DNA of 64,000 bases from Bacteroidota bacterium (GTDB lineage Bacteria > Bacteroidota > Bacteroidia > Bacteroidales > Prolixibacteraceae): assembly GCA_023412195.1 (NCBI GenBank), contig JAEYNZ010000126.1, positions 131,993 to 195,992 of the forward strand, read 5' to 3'. The number at the start of each line of letters is the position of its first letter. Position 1 is the first letter of the stretch. This document shows, piece after piece, positions 17,287 through 25,543 of this stretch. The position numbers and the translations under genes are program-made. The notes beneath the pieces are model-generated. The model searched no databases. It was not told where the DNA came from and saw nothing but the letters and a program-made list of their open reading frames with translations.

Positions 17287-18288
17287 ATGATGAAAAGCAA
17301 AAAAATTCTGTTTCACAAGGTTCCTGAAGGATTACCCGGTCCCGACTGTTTCAAAATTGTTGAAATGCCGGTGGCCGCCCCCGGGAAAGGGGAAGTACTG
17401 CTTAAAACCTTGTTTGTTTCTGTTGATCCATATTTAAGGGGAAGGATGAGTGAGAGGAAATCATATACTACAGGATTCACCCCAGGTGAACCAATGAAAT
17501 CAGCAATAGTTGCCCGGGTAACAGAATCAAATAATCCTGAGTATAAAAGTGGGGATCATGTAACGGGATTGCTAGAATGGGCAGAATACCAGGTCAGCCG
17601 GGGAGATGGTCTGACAAAAGTAAATGAACAGGATGCTCCTTTATCGGCATGGCTTGGGCTGCTGGGAATGCCTGGTTTAACGGCTTACCTTGGACTAATG
17701 GAAATAGGCCGACCTCAGAAGGGCGAAACACTGGTTGTTTCAGGTGCTGCAGGTGCTGTCGGCACTATTGCAGGGCAAATCGGAAAACTATTGGGCTGCC
17801 ATGTTACAGGAATTGCAGGAAGCGACGAAAAAACAGACATGCTTCTCCATGAATTAAACTTTGATGAAGCCATTAATTACAGGAACTCAAATAATATAAG
17901 AAAGGACATTTTAAAAGCTTGTCCTTCAGGGGTGGATATCTATTTTGACAATGTAGGAGGGGAAATTTCTGACGGAGTACTCATGAACATCAGTAAATTT
18001 GCAAGGATCATTATTTGCGGTGCCATATCACAATACAATAAGGATCAAATGACAACAGGTCCGCGGCTTCAATCCCTCCTGTTGGTCAACAGTGCAATGA
18101 TGAAAGGTTTTCTTGTAAATGATTATTACAGCAAGTTTCCCGAAGCACTCGGACAATTGATGCACTGGTACAGGGAGGGGAAGCTTCTTTTAAAAGAAAC
18201 TGTAACTGAAGGTTTCGAATACATACCTGATGCATTTATCGGCCTTTTCGAAGGTGCCAACACAGGTAAAATGATTGTAAAAGTTTAA
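17287..18288 (+). CDS. Zinc-independent MDR-family NADP-dependent oxidoreductase
   Basis: A 333-residue soluble enzyme of the medium-chain dehydrogenase/reductase superfamily, in the CurA/YncB/leukotriene-B4-12-hydroxydehydrogenase branch. The N-terminal GroES-like domain contains DPYLRGRM, typical of this branch. The Rossmann core has VSGAAGAVGTIAGQIGK (near 153-169) and GVDIYFDNVGGEISD (near 215). Zinc-binding cysteines of alcohol dehydrogenases are absent, as expected. These enzymes reduce alpha,beta-unsaturated ketones or aldehydes with NADPH. The gene converges with sucB. A short inverted repeat (ATCATG and CATGAT, 17201-17218) precedes it, with unknown role. Confidence 0.88.
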   Translation: MMKSKKILFHKVPEGLPGPDCFKIVEMPVAAPGKGEVLLKTLFVSVDPYLRGRMSERKSYTTGFTPGEPMKSAIVARVTESNNPEYKSGDHVTGLLEWAEYQVSRGDGLTKVNEQDAPLSAWLGLLGMPGLTAYLGLMEIGRPQKGETLVVSGAAGAVGTIAGQIGKLLGCHVTGIAGSDEKTDMLLHELNFDEAINYRNSNNIRKDILKACPSGVDIYFDNVGGEISDGVLMNISKFARIIICGAISQYNKDQMTTGPRLQSLLLVNSAMMKGFLVNDYYSKFPEALGQLMHWYREGKLLLKETVTEGFEYIPDAFIGLFEGANTGKMIVKV

Positions 18289-18318
18289 TGCCAGCTTCCC
18301 TGTAAAAGAAAATTCCTG

Positions 18319-19605
18319 CTAAATATCAAGCAGCTTCATATAAGGATCTTTCCCTGAAGAAAGCATCAAGGCAGGATTCTCAATAAATTCCTTAACTTTC
18401 ATCAAAAAGCCCACAGAATCTTTACCATCTACTATCCGGTGATCATAAGAAAGCGCTACATACATCATCGGTCTGATTTCCACTTTACCGTTAATTGCAA
18501 CCGGCCTGTCGAGAATATTATGCATCCCCAGGATACCTGACTGTGGAGGATTGAGAACGGGTGTAGAAAGCAACGAGCCAAACACTCCTCCATTAGTGAT
18601 GGTAAACGTCCCTCCGGTCAGTTCTTCGACCGATATTTTTTTAGTTCTTGCCTTTTCTGCCAGATCCTTTATTTCCAGTTCAATCTGAGCTATAGATTTA
18701 CTTTCTGCATTTCTTACTACCGGAACCATTAACCCTTTTGGCGTTGAAACGGCAATACCTACATCAACAAACCGGGGTGAAAGGATTTCATCCCCGTCAA
18801 GCTGTGCATTTACCATCGGATGATATTCAACTGCCATTGCCGCCGCTTTTGTAAAAAAAGACATGAATCCTACTTTAAAACCATGTTTTTCAACAAACTG
18901 CTGCTGATACTTCTTCCTGAGGTCCATCAGGTAACTCATGTCAATCTCGTTAAAGGTTGTGAGCATGGCTGTTTCATTTTTTACGGCCACAAGCCTCTGG
19001 CTCAACTTACGCCGCAGGGAAGTCATGCGGTTTCTGTCAATCTCACGGGAAGCATTTTTATCTTTTCCCGGTTCAGCAAATGAGTCTTCAGGCGCATTTA
19101 AAACAGCCTCCACCTCCTTTTTCCCCAGCCTCTTTAACCCTTTGATCACATCCTCAACCGATAAACCATGTTCTTTCATCAGTGACCTGGCAACCGGGGT
19201 GACCTTTACCTGTTCATGTTCCGGTTCATCTTCCTTCCCGGCAGGTTTTTCAGGCATCTCCTTTACCGCAGCCACAGGAGCTTCCTCTTCTATGGTTACT
19301 TTATTATTATCTTCCTTAATAGATTCCTTCTTTTCCGGTTTGCCTGTTTTGTCACCTGCGGCGGAAGCAAAATCCGTATCAATTGTACATACAACTGAAC
19401 CTACTTCAACCATTTCACCTTCGGTAACCTTTATATCTATTTTACCTGCTTCACCTGACACTATTGTAAGAGTTGCCTTATCCGACTCCACTTCAGCAAT
19501 TTCCTGATCTTTTTCTACAACAGACCCATTTTCAACAAGCCATGTACCTATTTCAACTTCGGTAATTGATTCTCCCGGACTGGGAACTTTAACTTCTACT
19601 ATCAT
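18319..19605 (-). CDS. sucB: 2-oxoglutarate dehydrogenase E2, dihydrolipoamide succinyltransferase
   Basis: A 428-residue core enzyme of the 2-oxoglutarate dehydrogenase complex. The N-terminal lipoyl domain contains the lipoylated lysine in EVESDKATLT (about K43). A low-complexity Glu/Lys/Pro linker follows, then an E1/E3-binding domain (TPVARSLMKEHGLS, about 135-150) and the catalytic domain with HRIVDGKDSVGFL near the C-terminus (His and Asp of the active site). One lipoyl domain is normal for SucB. It starts 12 bp after sucA on the same strand, forming a sucAB operon. E3 (lpd) is not in the window. Confidence 0.95.
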   Translation of the reverse strand: MIVEVKVPSPGESITEVEIGTWLVENGSVVEKDQEIAEVESDKATLTIVSGEAGKIDIKVTEGEMVEVGSVVCTIDTDFASAAGDKTGKPEKKESIKEDNNKVTIEEEAPVAAVKEMPEKPAGKEDEPEHEQVKVTPVARSLMKEHGLSVEDVIKGLKRLGKKEVEAVLNAPEDSFAEPGKDKNASREIDRNRMTSLRRKLSQRLVAVKNETAMLTTFNEIDMSYLMDLRKKYQQQFVEKHGFKVGFMSFFTKAAAMAVEYHPMVNAQLDGDEILSPRFVDVGIAVSTPKGLMVPVVRNAESKSIAQIELEIKDLAEKARTKKISVEELTGGTFTITNGGVFGSLLSTPVLNPPQSGILGMHNILDRPVAINGKVEIRPMMYVALSYDHRIVDGKDSVGFLMKVKEFIENPALMLSSGKDPYMKLLDI

Positions 19606-19617
19606 TCTGGTTCTTTT

Positions 19618-22350
19618 TTATGAGGCTATATATTCTTTCTTTTTGAAAACGCTTTCAAGAATCCTGTCCTGTGCCTGAGAATGAATTTCCATAAGACCCA
19701 CTGCCGGACTGGCACTTTCTGCACGTGAAACAAGTTTTAACCCGAGGGTACTGAGCTTCCGGTTAATAAAAGGCCAAGCACCCATGTTTTCAGGCTCATC
19801 CTGTGCCCATACCAGTTCACTGGTATTGTACTTTTCGATGATTTTATGGATCTGATTATTGGGAATAGGATGAAGCTGTTCTATTCTGACAATTGCTACA
19901 TTTTCAATTCCATTCTCATGTTTGTATTTTTGAAGCGAATAAAATAATCTGCCTGAAGTAAATACCACCTTATCAATTTTTTCAGCATCTGCCTCAGCAT
20001 CATCAATAACCTCCTTGAAAACTCCGTTTTCCAATTCATCAAGCCTGGATACAACCTGAGGATGGCGCAGCAGGCTTTTGGGTGTAAAAACAATCAGGGG
20101 CAACCGCATTTTCATTTTCACCTGGCGGCGCAGCAGATGAAACATATTAGCCGGTGTTGTGGGAACAGTTACCTGGATGTTGTTATTGGCTGAAAGTTCC
20201 AGAAAACGTTCAATTCGTCCGCTCGAATGCTCCGGCCCTTGTCCTTCATAACCATGAGGCAGGAAAAGAACAAGGTTATTCATCATTCCCCACTTTTCAA
20301 ATGCAGCAGTAATATACTGATCGATAATAACCTGGGCAACATTGTGAAAGTCGCCAAATTGTGCTTCCCAGATGGTTAAACCGTTGGGCTGGGCCAATGC
20401 ATATCCGTATTCAAAACCAAGTACTGCATATTCAGAAAGCAACGAATTATAGACATGAAAAGGAGCCTGATCCTCCGCAACGTGTTTCAATGGAAAATAC
20501 TTTTCATCCGTTCCTTCCAAAACAAAAGAGGCATGCCTGTGGGCAAAAGTACCCCTTTCTGTATCCTGTCCACTCAACCGGACAGGGTGACCTTCCGTAA
20601 CAAGTGAACCGTAAGCAAGTAATTCTGCCATAGCCCAATCAAGACGATCTTCAATCATCATCATGCGCCGGTCAGATAATATCCGGTTGACCTTGTTGAA
20701 AAATACCATTCCCTTTGGAAGGTTGTTTATCTTCTCAGCAATTTGGACAAGCCTTTCATGGTTTACCCCTGTCTGAACCGATAAATCAAACATCGACTTC
20801 TGTGGGAGTTCATACCCTGAATACTCATCCATCAGAAATTTCCGGATAATCAGCCTTTCAATTTTCTTTGAATCTTCAAATTTCTGTTCAAGATATTTAT
20901 CAAACTGCTTTATTTCTTTTTTTACTTCTTCAGGCGACATAATTTGAAGCTGATGAAGTTTTTCTGCGTAAATATCCCGCGGATTGGGATGTTTTGCAAT
21001 TGCCTTATATAGCAATGGCTGTGTAAAGCGGGGTTCATCTCCTTCATTGTGTCCATATTTACGGTAACAAAGAATGTCAATGAAAACATCCGCATCGAAT
21101 TTCTGCCTGAATTCCATAGCCAGCCTGATGGTATAAACAAGTGCTTCAACATCATCGCCATTTACATGAAATACAGGCGAACGTGTAACTTTAGCCACAT
21201 CTGTGCAGTAGGTACTGGAACGGGCATCAAGATATGATGTGGTAAATCCAACCTGGTTGTTGATGATAAGATGAATGGTACCTCCGGTACGATAGCCATC
21301 AAGCTGCGACATCTGGATGGCTTCGTAGACAATTCCCTGTGCAGCGATAGCTGCATCACCATGAATAATAATTCCGGCAGCTTTATTAAAATCTCCCTTA
21401 TAAACTGAATCAATCCGTGACCGTACCATCCCCTGTACAACAGGTCCTACTGCTTCCAGATGAGAGGGGTTTGGAACCAGCATCAGCTTCACTTTTTTTC
21501 CCAGGTCCGTATTGACTTCATTTTCATAACCCAGGTGGTACTTTACATCACCTGCCCAAATATCCTCCTCATACTCTTTACCATAAAATTCCTTAAATAT
21601 TTTTTCATACGGCTTTTCAAGTATATTGGCAAGAACATTTAGCCGGCCACGGTGTGCCATTCCTATAATAAACTCTTCAATTCCAAGTTCCACTCCCCTT
21701 TCAATTACCGCGTCAAGCGAAGGAATAAGGCTCTCTGCACCTTCCAAAGAAAAACGTTTCTGTCCGACGAACTTTTTATGTATAAAATTTTCAAATCCTA
21801 CAGCCAGTTTAAGGTGGTAGAATATATCCTTCCGCTGGTCCTCAGAAAACTGAAGGGAGTTGCGGGTGCTTTCCATCTTTTCCTTCAGCCACTTTACAAC
21901 CTCAGGTTTGCGCATATATACATACTCAACCCCCACAGAGCGACAATAGGTTTCCTCCAGATGTGCAATAATGTTTCTTAATTTTGCAGGGCCCAAACCG
22001 ATATCCTTACCGGCCTGAAATGTTTTGTCAAGATCTTCTTCAGATAATCCAAAATTCTCAATATCGAGTGTGGGTACATATTTCCGCCTGGCCCTGACAG
22101 GATTTGTTTTCGTGAAAAGATGACCCCGCTGACGGTATCCATGAATAAGACTCAGAATGGCAAACTCCTTATTCATCTCATCGGGCATTGGCCTTAACCC
22201 CTGTGCAGGATATGTTGTCCTTGCAAATTCAAATCCGGCAAAAAAATGCTGCCAGCTCTTATCCAGTGATTCAGGATTTTGAAGATATGTTTGATACAGG
22301 TCGTCAATGGTTTCCTGCTCCTGGTTTCCGACTGATGAAAATTTATCCAT
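19618..22350 (-). CDS. sucA: 2-oxoglutarate dehydrogenase E1 component
   Basis: A 910-residue thiamine-diphosphate enzyme that decarboxylates 2-oxoglutarate in the TCA cycle. It shows the SucA N-terminal motif (YQTYLQNPESLDKSWQHFF), HRGRLNVLANI and the ThDP site GDAAIAAQGIVYE. IINNQVGFTTS and the C-terminal HGYEGQGPEHSSGRIERFL are also present. The length fits the family. The ATG at 22348-22350 is chosen: a longer in-frame start adds nine residues without similarity to the conserved MDKFS start. First gene of the sucAB operon. A TATTTTTG box at 22425-22432 is the likely promoter. Confidence 0.97.
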   Translation of the reverse strand: MDKFSSVGNQEQETIDDLYQTYLQNPESLDKSWQHFFAGFEFARTTYPAQGLRPMPDEMNKEFAILSLIHGYRQRGHLFTKTNPVRARRKYVPTLDIENFGLSEEDLDKTFQAGKDIGLGPAKLRNIIAHLEETYCRSVGVEYVYMRKPEVVKWLKEKMESTRNSLQFSEDQRKDIFYHLKLAVGFENFIHKKFVGQKRFSLEGAESLIPSLDAVIERGVELGIEEFIIGMAHRGRLNVLANILEKPYEKIFKEFYGKEYEEDIWAGDVKYHLGYENEVNTDLGKKVKLMLVPNPSHLEAVGPVVQGMVRSRIDSVYKGDFNKAAGIIIHGDAAIAAQGIVYEAIQMSQLDGYRTGGTIHLIINNQVGFTTSYLDARSSTYCTDVAKVTRSPVFHVNGDDVEALVYTIRLAMEFRQKFDADVFIDILCYRKYGHNEGDEPRFTQPLLYKAIAKHPNPRDIYAEKLHQLQIMSPEEVKKEIKQFDKYLEQKFEDSKKIERLIIRKFLMDEYSGYELPQKSMFDLSVQTGVNHERLVQIAEKINNLPKGMVFFNKVNRILSDRRMMMIEDRLDWAMAELLAYGSLVTEGHPVRLSGQDTERGTFAHRHASFVLEGTDEKYFPLKHVAEDQAPFHVYNSLLSEYAVLGFEYGYALAQPNGLTIWEAQFGDFHNVAQVIIDQYITAAFEKWGMMNNLVLFLPHGYEGQGPEHSSGRIERFLELSANNNIQVTVPTTPANMFHLLRRQVKMKMRLPLIVFTPKSLLRHPQVVSRLDELENGVFKEVIDDAEADAEKIDKVVFTSGRLFYSLQKYKHENGIENVAIVRIEQLHPIPNNQIHKIIEKYNTSELVWAQDEPENMGAWPFINRKLSTLGLKLVSRAESASPAVGLMEIHSQAQDRILESVFKKKEYIAS

Positions 22351-22424
22351 TTCCAAGTTTAATGTTGTTAGTAACAAACAATACAGTTTTTTTAATGTTT
22401 ATCCGAAGTTGTCTAATTCTCCTA

Positions 22425-22432
22425 CAAAAATA
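22425..22432 (-). promoter_or_regulatory. Putative -7 box (TATTTTTG) for sucAB
   Basis: An exact TAnnTTTG match on the minus strand, about 75 bp before the sucA start codon. It lies in an A/T-rich region, so chance occurrence is possible. Confidence 0.35.
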
Positions 22433-22561
22433 GCATTAAAATATCTGTATAGAGGATATGTTATCTTCTGTTTAACCTATATTGCTATATTCCAGTTAAA
22501 AATAACCCTTTTCTGCTAAAACAAAATGCAATTCAAATATGTTTTTATACAAAATAATCAG

Positions 22562-23389
22562 ATGATTAGGTATGTAATTATAGTACTGGCGGTATTCCAT
22601 TTTCAGATTTCCATTGCTCAACCCGATTCAGCAGAGGAAATTATTGATAACAACTTCAGGGGAACCCGTTTTGTTAACGAGCATTCTGTAAACCTTGCAG
22701 AAAAAGGGGAATTGTTGTTTCTGATACAGCACAGGTTTGGACAAATTGACGGAGGATTGTACGAATTATTCGGACTTGACCAGGCGACAATGCGTTTGGG
22801 ATTCGAATATGGTGTATCCAATCATCTTAATATCGGGCTTGGACGGAGTTCATGGCTGAAGACCTATGATTTGTTTGTAAAATATAGATTCTTGCAGCAA
22901 AATTCAAATTTCCCCCTAACTCTGGCTGCTTTGGCAGGAACATCGGTTCCGACATTGAGGAATTATTTTCCTTCATCAGAAGATGACCTGACTTCAAAAT
23001 CATCAGCTTATGGCCAGTTGCTGGCTGCAATCAATCTTGGCAATACTTCATTCCAACTTTCCCCTGGCTTTATGTCAACCGGATACCTTCCAACCGAAAA
23101 CAGAAGCTACTCCTTAATAACCACCGGACTTGCAGGAACAGTTAAATTTTCAGATATGGTATCCGTAAACCTCGAATACCTGCACTGGTACAATTCAGAA
23201 TTTTCAGGCACAAAACCCCTATCTCTTGGGTTAGATATACATACCAGGGGCCATCTTTTCCAGTTAATCCTTTCAAATTCACAGCAAATGTTCAGTCAGG
23301 GCCTTTATACAGCAACCATGGGAACATGGGAGAAAGGCACTGTCTATTTCGGGTTTAACCTGATCAGAGAATTTAGATTACATTATTAA
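22562..23389 (+). CDS. DUF5777-type outer-membrane beta-barrel protein
   Basis: A 275-residue exported protein. The start at 22562 gives a compact signal peptide (MIRYVIIVLAVFHFQISIAQ). An ATG at 22526 would add 12 residues before it. The mature part is rich in alternating hydrophobic and aromatic residues with repeated short strands ending in Phe/Tyr, as in a beta barrel. FRGTRFVNEHSVNLAEKG and HRFGQIDGG at the N-terminus are characteristic of DUF5777 proteins. The function is unknown. In Bacteroidota such barrels often sit with Rieske, YceI or cytochrome genes. Here a Rieske lipoprotein starts 12 bp downstream, almost certainly in the same operon. Confidence 0.75.
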   Translation: MIRYVIIVLAVFHFQISIAQPDSAEEIIDNNFRGTRFVNEHSVNLAEKGELLFLIQHRFGQIDGGLYELFGLDQATMRLGFEYGVSNHLNIGLGRSSWLKTYDLFVKYRFLQQNSNFPLTLAALAGTSVPTLRNYFPSSEDDLTSKSSAYGQLLAAINLGNTSFQLSPGFMSTGYLPTENRSYSLITTGLAGTVKFSDMVSVNLEYLHWYNSEFSGTKPLSLGLDIHTRGHLFQLILSNSQQMFSQGLYTATMGTWEKGTVYFGFNLIREFRLHY

Positions 23390-23401
23390 TACCCCATATT
23401 T

Positions 23402-23827
23402 ATGGAAAGAAAAGTCTTCATTCAAAAATTTGCGATGGGTAGCAGCCTTTTGCTTACTGCTCCATTAATCTTCAATTCCTGCAGTGACGGAAATGACGAT
23501 GTACTTGACGATGTCAATAATCCAGGCGGTGGTATTAAAGTTGATTTAAACAATCAAAACTTTTCTGCCCTTAAAACTGTAGGCGGTTTTGCCTATACTG
23601 GTGATATTATTGTTATCCGGACTACAGAAACAGCTTATATTGCCCTCTCGAAAATTTGCACCCATGAAGGTTGTACTGTAGGTTACAACAAAGATACAAA
23701 TCAGTTGCCATGTCCTTGTCATGGATCAGTTTTTTCAGCAACCGGAAGTGTAGTCAATGGTCCTGCCCAGTCAAACCTGAAGGTTTACAGTGTAAAGAAA
23801 GAAGGAGACATTCTCACCATTAGCTGA
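23402..23827 (+). CDS. Rieske [2Fe-2S] lipoprotein
   Basis: A 141-residue exported protein with an N-terminal hydrophobic segment and a lipobox-like FNSC (Cys27), so probably membrane-anchored on the periplasmic side. The Rieske cluster ligands are intact: CTHEG (first Cys-x-His) and CPCHGS (second Cys-x-x-His), about 20 residues apart. VVNGPAQSNLKVY matches the C-terminal strand of Rieske folds. It is not a cytochrome bc1 subunit by context, since no cytochrome b lies beside it. It likely handles electrons together with the DUF5777 barrel upstream. The partner is unknown. Confidence 0.85.
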   Translation: MERKVFIQKFAMGSSLLLTAPLIFNSCSDGNDDVLDDVNNPGGGIKVDLNNQNFSALKTVGGFAYTGDIIVIRTTETAYIALSKICTHEGCTVGYNKDTNQLPCPCHGSVFSATGSVVNGPAQSNLKVYSVKKEGDILTIS

Positions 23828-23972
23828 AGTATCTTTTTATAACCATATGATGGCTGTGAACCCAGAGTCTGATGCAAAGCAAGTGCATATAATACCTGAA
23901 TATATCAGGGTGTAATTCTATTAAACAAATCAGAATTGAAATGATTTACTGTCAAGCCAGTTTTAAGCTGAC

Positions 23973-24239
23973 TTATTCATGGGTATAATGCTTTCGTATT
24001 TTTGTTTGAATATCCCAAACAACTTCCAGTCCGGCAGGAAAAATCAGGTAATCACCGGGTTTAATGATAATAGAATCGAATTCAGAAACAACTGTGGCAT
24101 TCCCTTCTATGATATAACAATGTTCAGTTTTATCATAATACCATTCAATCTTATCTTCTTCATGTTCCCACACCGGCCAGGAAAATACTCCAGCCTCTTC
24201 CAGTTCTGCCTGTTCCGGTTGTTCTATCTCAATTCTCAT
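23973..24239 (-). CDS. Small cupin-domain protein (cupin_3/EutQ-like)
   Basis: An 88-residue single-domain cupin. The pattern is WPVWEHEEDKIEWYYD, then HCYIIEGNATV, then KPGDYLIFPAGLEVVWDI, as in the DUF861 (cupin_3) group. The metal-binding positions are partly replaced, with one conserved His in HCYIIEG, so a structural or ligand-binding role is as likely as catalysis. I use the ATG at 24237-24239; an upstream ATG adds six residues. It converges with the Rieske gene. The 145-bp gap between them has only weak inverted repeats (CCTGA-ATATA-TCAGG). Confidence 0.75.
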   Translation of the reverse strand: MRIEIEQPEQAELEEAGVFSWPVWEHEEDKIEWYYDKTEHCYIIEGNATVVSEFDSIIIKPGDYLIFPAGLEVVWDIQTKIRKHYTHE

Positions 24240-24388
24240 TGCTGTGATTTTGTGCAAAAATAAAAAAGAAACTTATTTGTATCCCGTTACGAACAAAAAT
24301 TTATTCTGACAAGTAACAACTCATCCATCATATTGTTCTGATTAACCAAAAGCAAGTATTGTTGTTCCCACCATGAAAAGCCAACAAC

Positions 24389-24982
24389 ATGAATGAATTC
24401 TGGAATAACCGGTATTCAACCGGTGAGTATGCTTACGAAACCCTGCCTGGTGAATTTCTTAAATCTGAGGTGGAAAAGCTTAATCCGGATAAAATTCTTT
24501 TTCCGGCAGAAGGAGAAGGAAGAAACCCAGCCTATGCAGCCTGTATGGGTTGGCAAGTATTTGCCTTTGATATCAGTACTGAAGCTAAACTAAAAGAAGA
24601 TAAACTGGCAGGCCTGAACAAAGTAAATATTCATTACACCGTATCCCCAGTTGAAGAAATAATTTATCCCGACGCATTTTTCGACTGTATCTTCTTCATT
24701 TTTGAACATTTCCCGCCTCAAATCCGCAACAGGCATCACCGGAAACTGCTCAGATTTCTAAGACCCGGAGGAACAATTATTCTTGAAGGCCTTTCAAAAA
24801 AACAGATTCCAATGGATTCATGCGGACCATAAGATCCTGGCAGGTTGTTTTCCAAAAAGGAACAGGAAAATGATTTCGGTTCTTTATCAGCTTGCCTGAT
24901 CAGTGAAACCAATTATATCCTTGACGAGGGTAAGTACCACCAGGGACCAGCAGCAGTAATTCGGTTGACGGGAAAAAAATAG
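24389..24982 (+). pseudogene. SAM-dependent methyltransferase interrupted by an in-frame TAA
   Basis: The complete frame 24389-24982 has the length and order of a TehB/thiopurine-methyltransferase-like protein of about 197 residues. Visible are FWNNRYSTGEYAYE, the SAM-binding ILFPAEGEGRNPAYAA and VFAFDIS, and FDCIFFIFEHFPP. After LSKKQIPMDSCGP, codon 148 (24830-24832) is TAA. The same frame then continues with family-like sequence (FSKKEQENDFGS, then DEGKYHQGPAAVIRLTGKK) up to TAG at 24980. One substitution explains it; relatives usually have Lys after the Gly-Pro, so AAA to TAA is plausible. The truncated 147-residue product lacks the last strands of the Rossmann sheet and is probably inactive. 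Confidence 0.8.
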
Positions 24983-25543
24983 GTCGTATTTCACCTGAAA
25001 CCCATAGGCATTCGTTTCTTCACGGGCGAAGAAGTCAGTTATATTTTGTCAAATCAGCTTCAGCAGAACCTTTGGCTGGCAATCGGGGTTCCAGTGGACA
25101 CTGAAACCGGGCAATGAAATTACCAATGCATAAAATACCTTGTTTGCCAGTCAAACCAATGTATTTCAAATGGATGAATAAGCACTCCGGCTAAAAACGA
25201 AATACAACATAAGATTTTAGAAAAATCTGAAACAAAATAGTTCTCTATACGTTTTAAATATATCAGGCATAAAAATCCATGCACACATTCTTTTATAAAT
25301 AGGAATAACTGACGGAATGATTATAAACACATATCTTATTTATTAATCCTGAAAGCCACAAAGGTTCTAAGTATAAATTGATTGCACAATAAGAAAAGAC
25401 AACAAAAAAGAGTATAAATTTTGGTATGTAATAACTATTTGTTATAATTGCACCCGAATTTTCAACAGATTCTCGTCTCCACTTGATTTTTTTTCCAACA
25501 ATTATCAATTATACTTTAGGAAAAGATAATAATACTATATACA
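24983..25543. other. Gene-free interval upstream of rho
   Basis: A 561-bp A/T-rich interval. An open stretch of about 40 codons continues in the methyltransferase frame after its TAG but has no recognisable motif. A minus-strand ORF of 71 codons (25293-25508) has no family features and poor coding character. No tRNA or convincing terminator is visible. The right end should carry the rho promoter and leader, but no exact TAnnTTTG box is present there. Confidence 0.5.

Noticed and set aside
25293..25508. Minus-strand ORF of 71 codons upstream of rho
   Set aside because: A/T-driven hydrophobic composition, no start context and no recognisable homology; likely chance.
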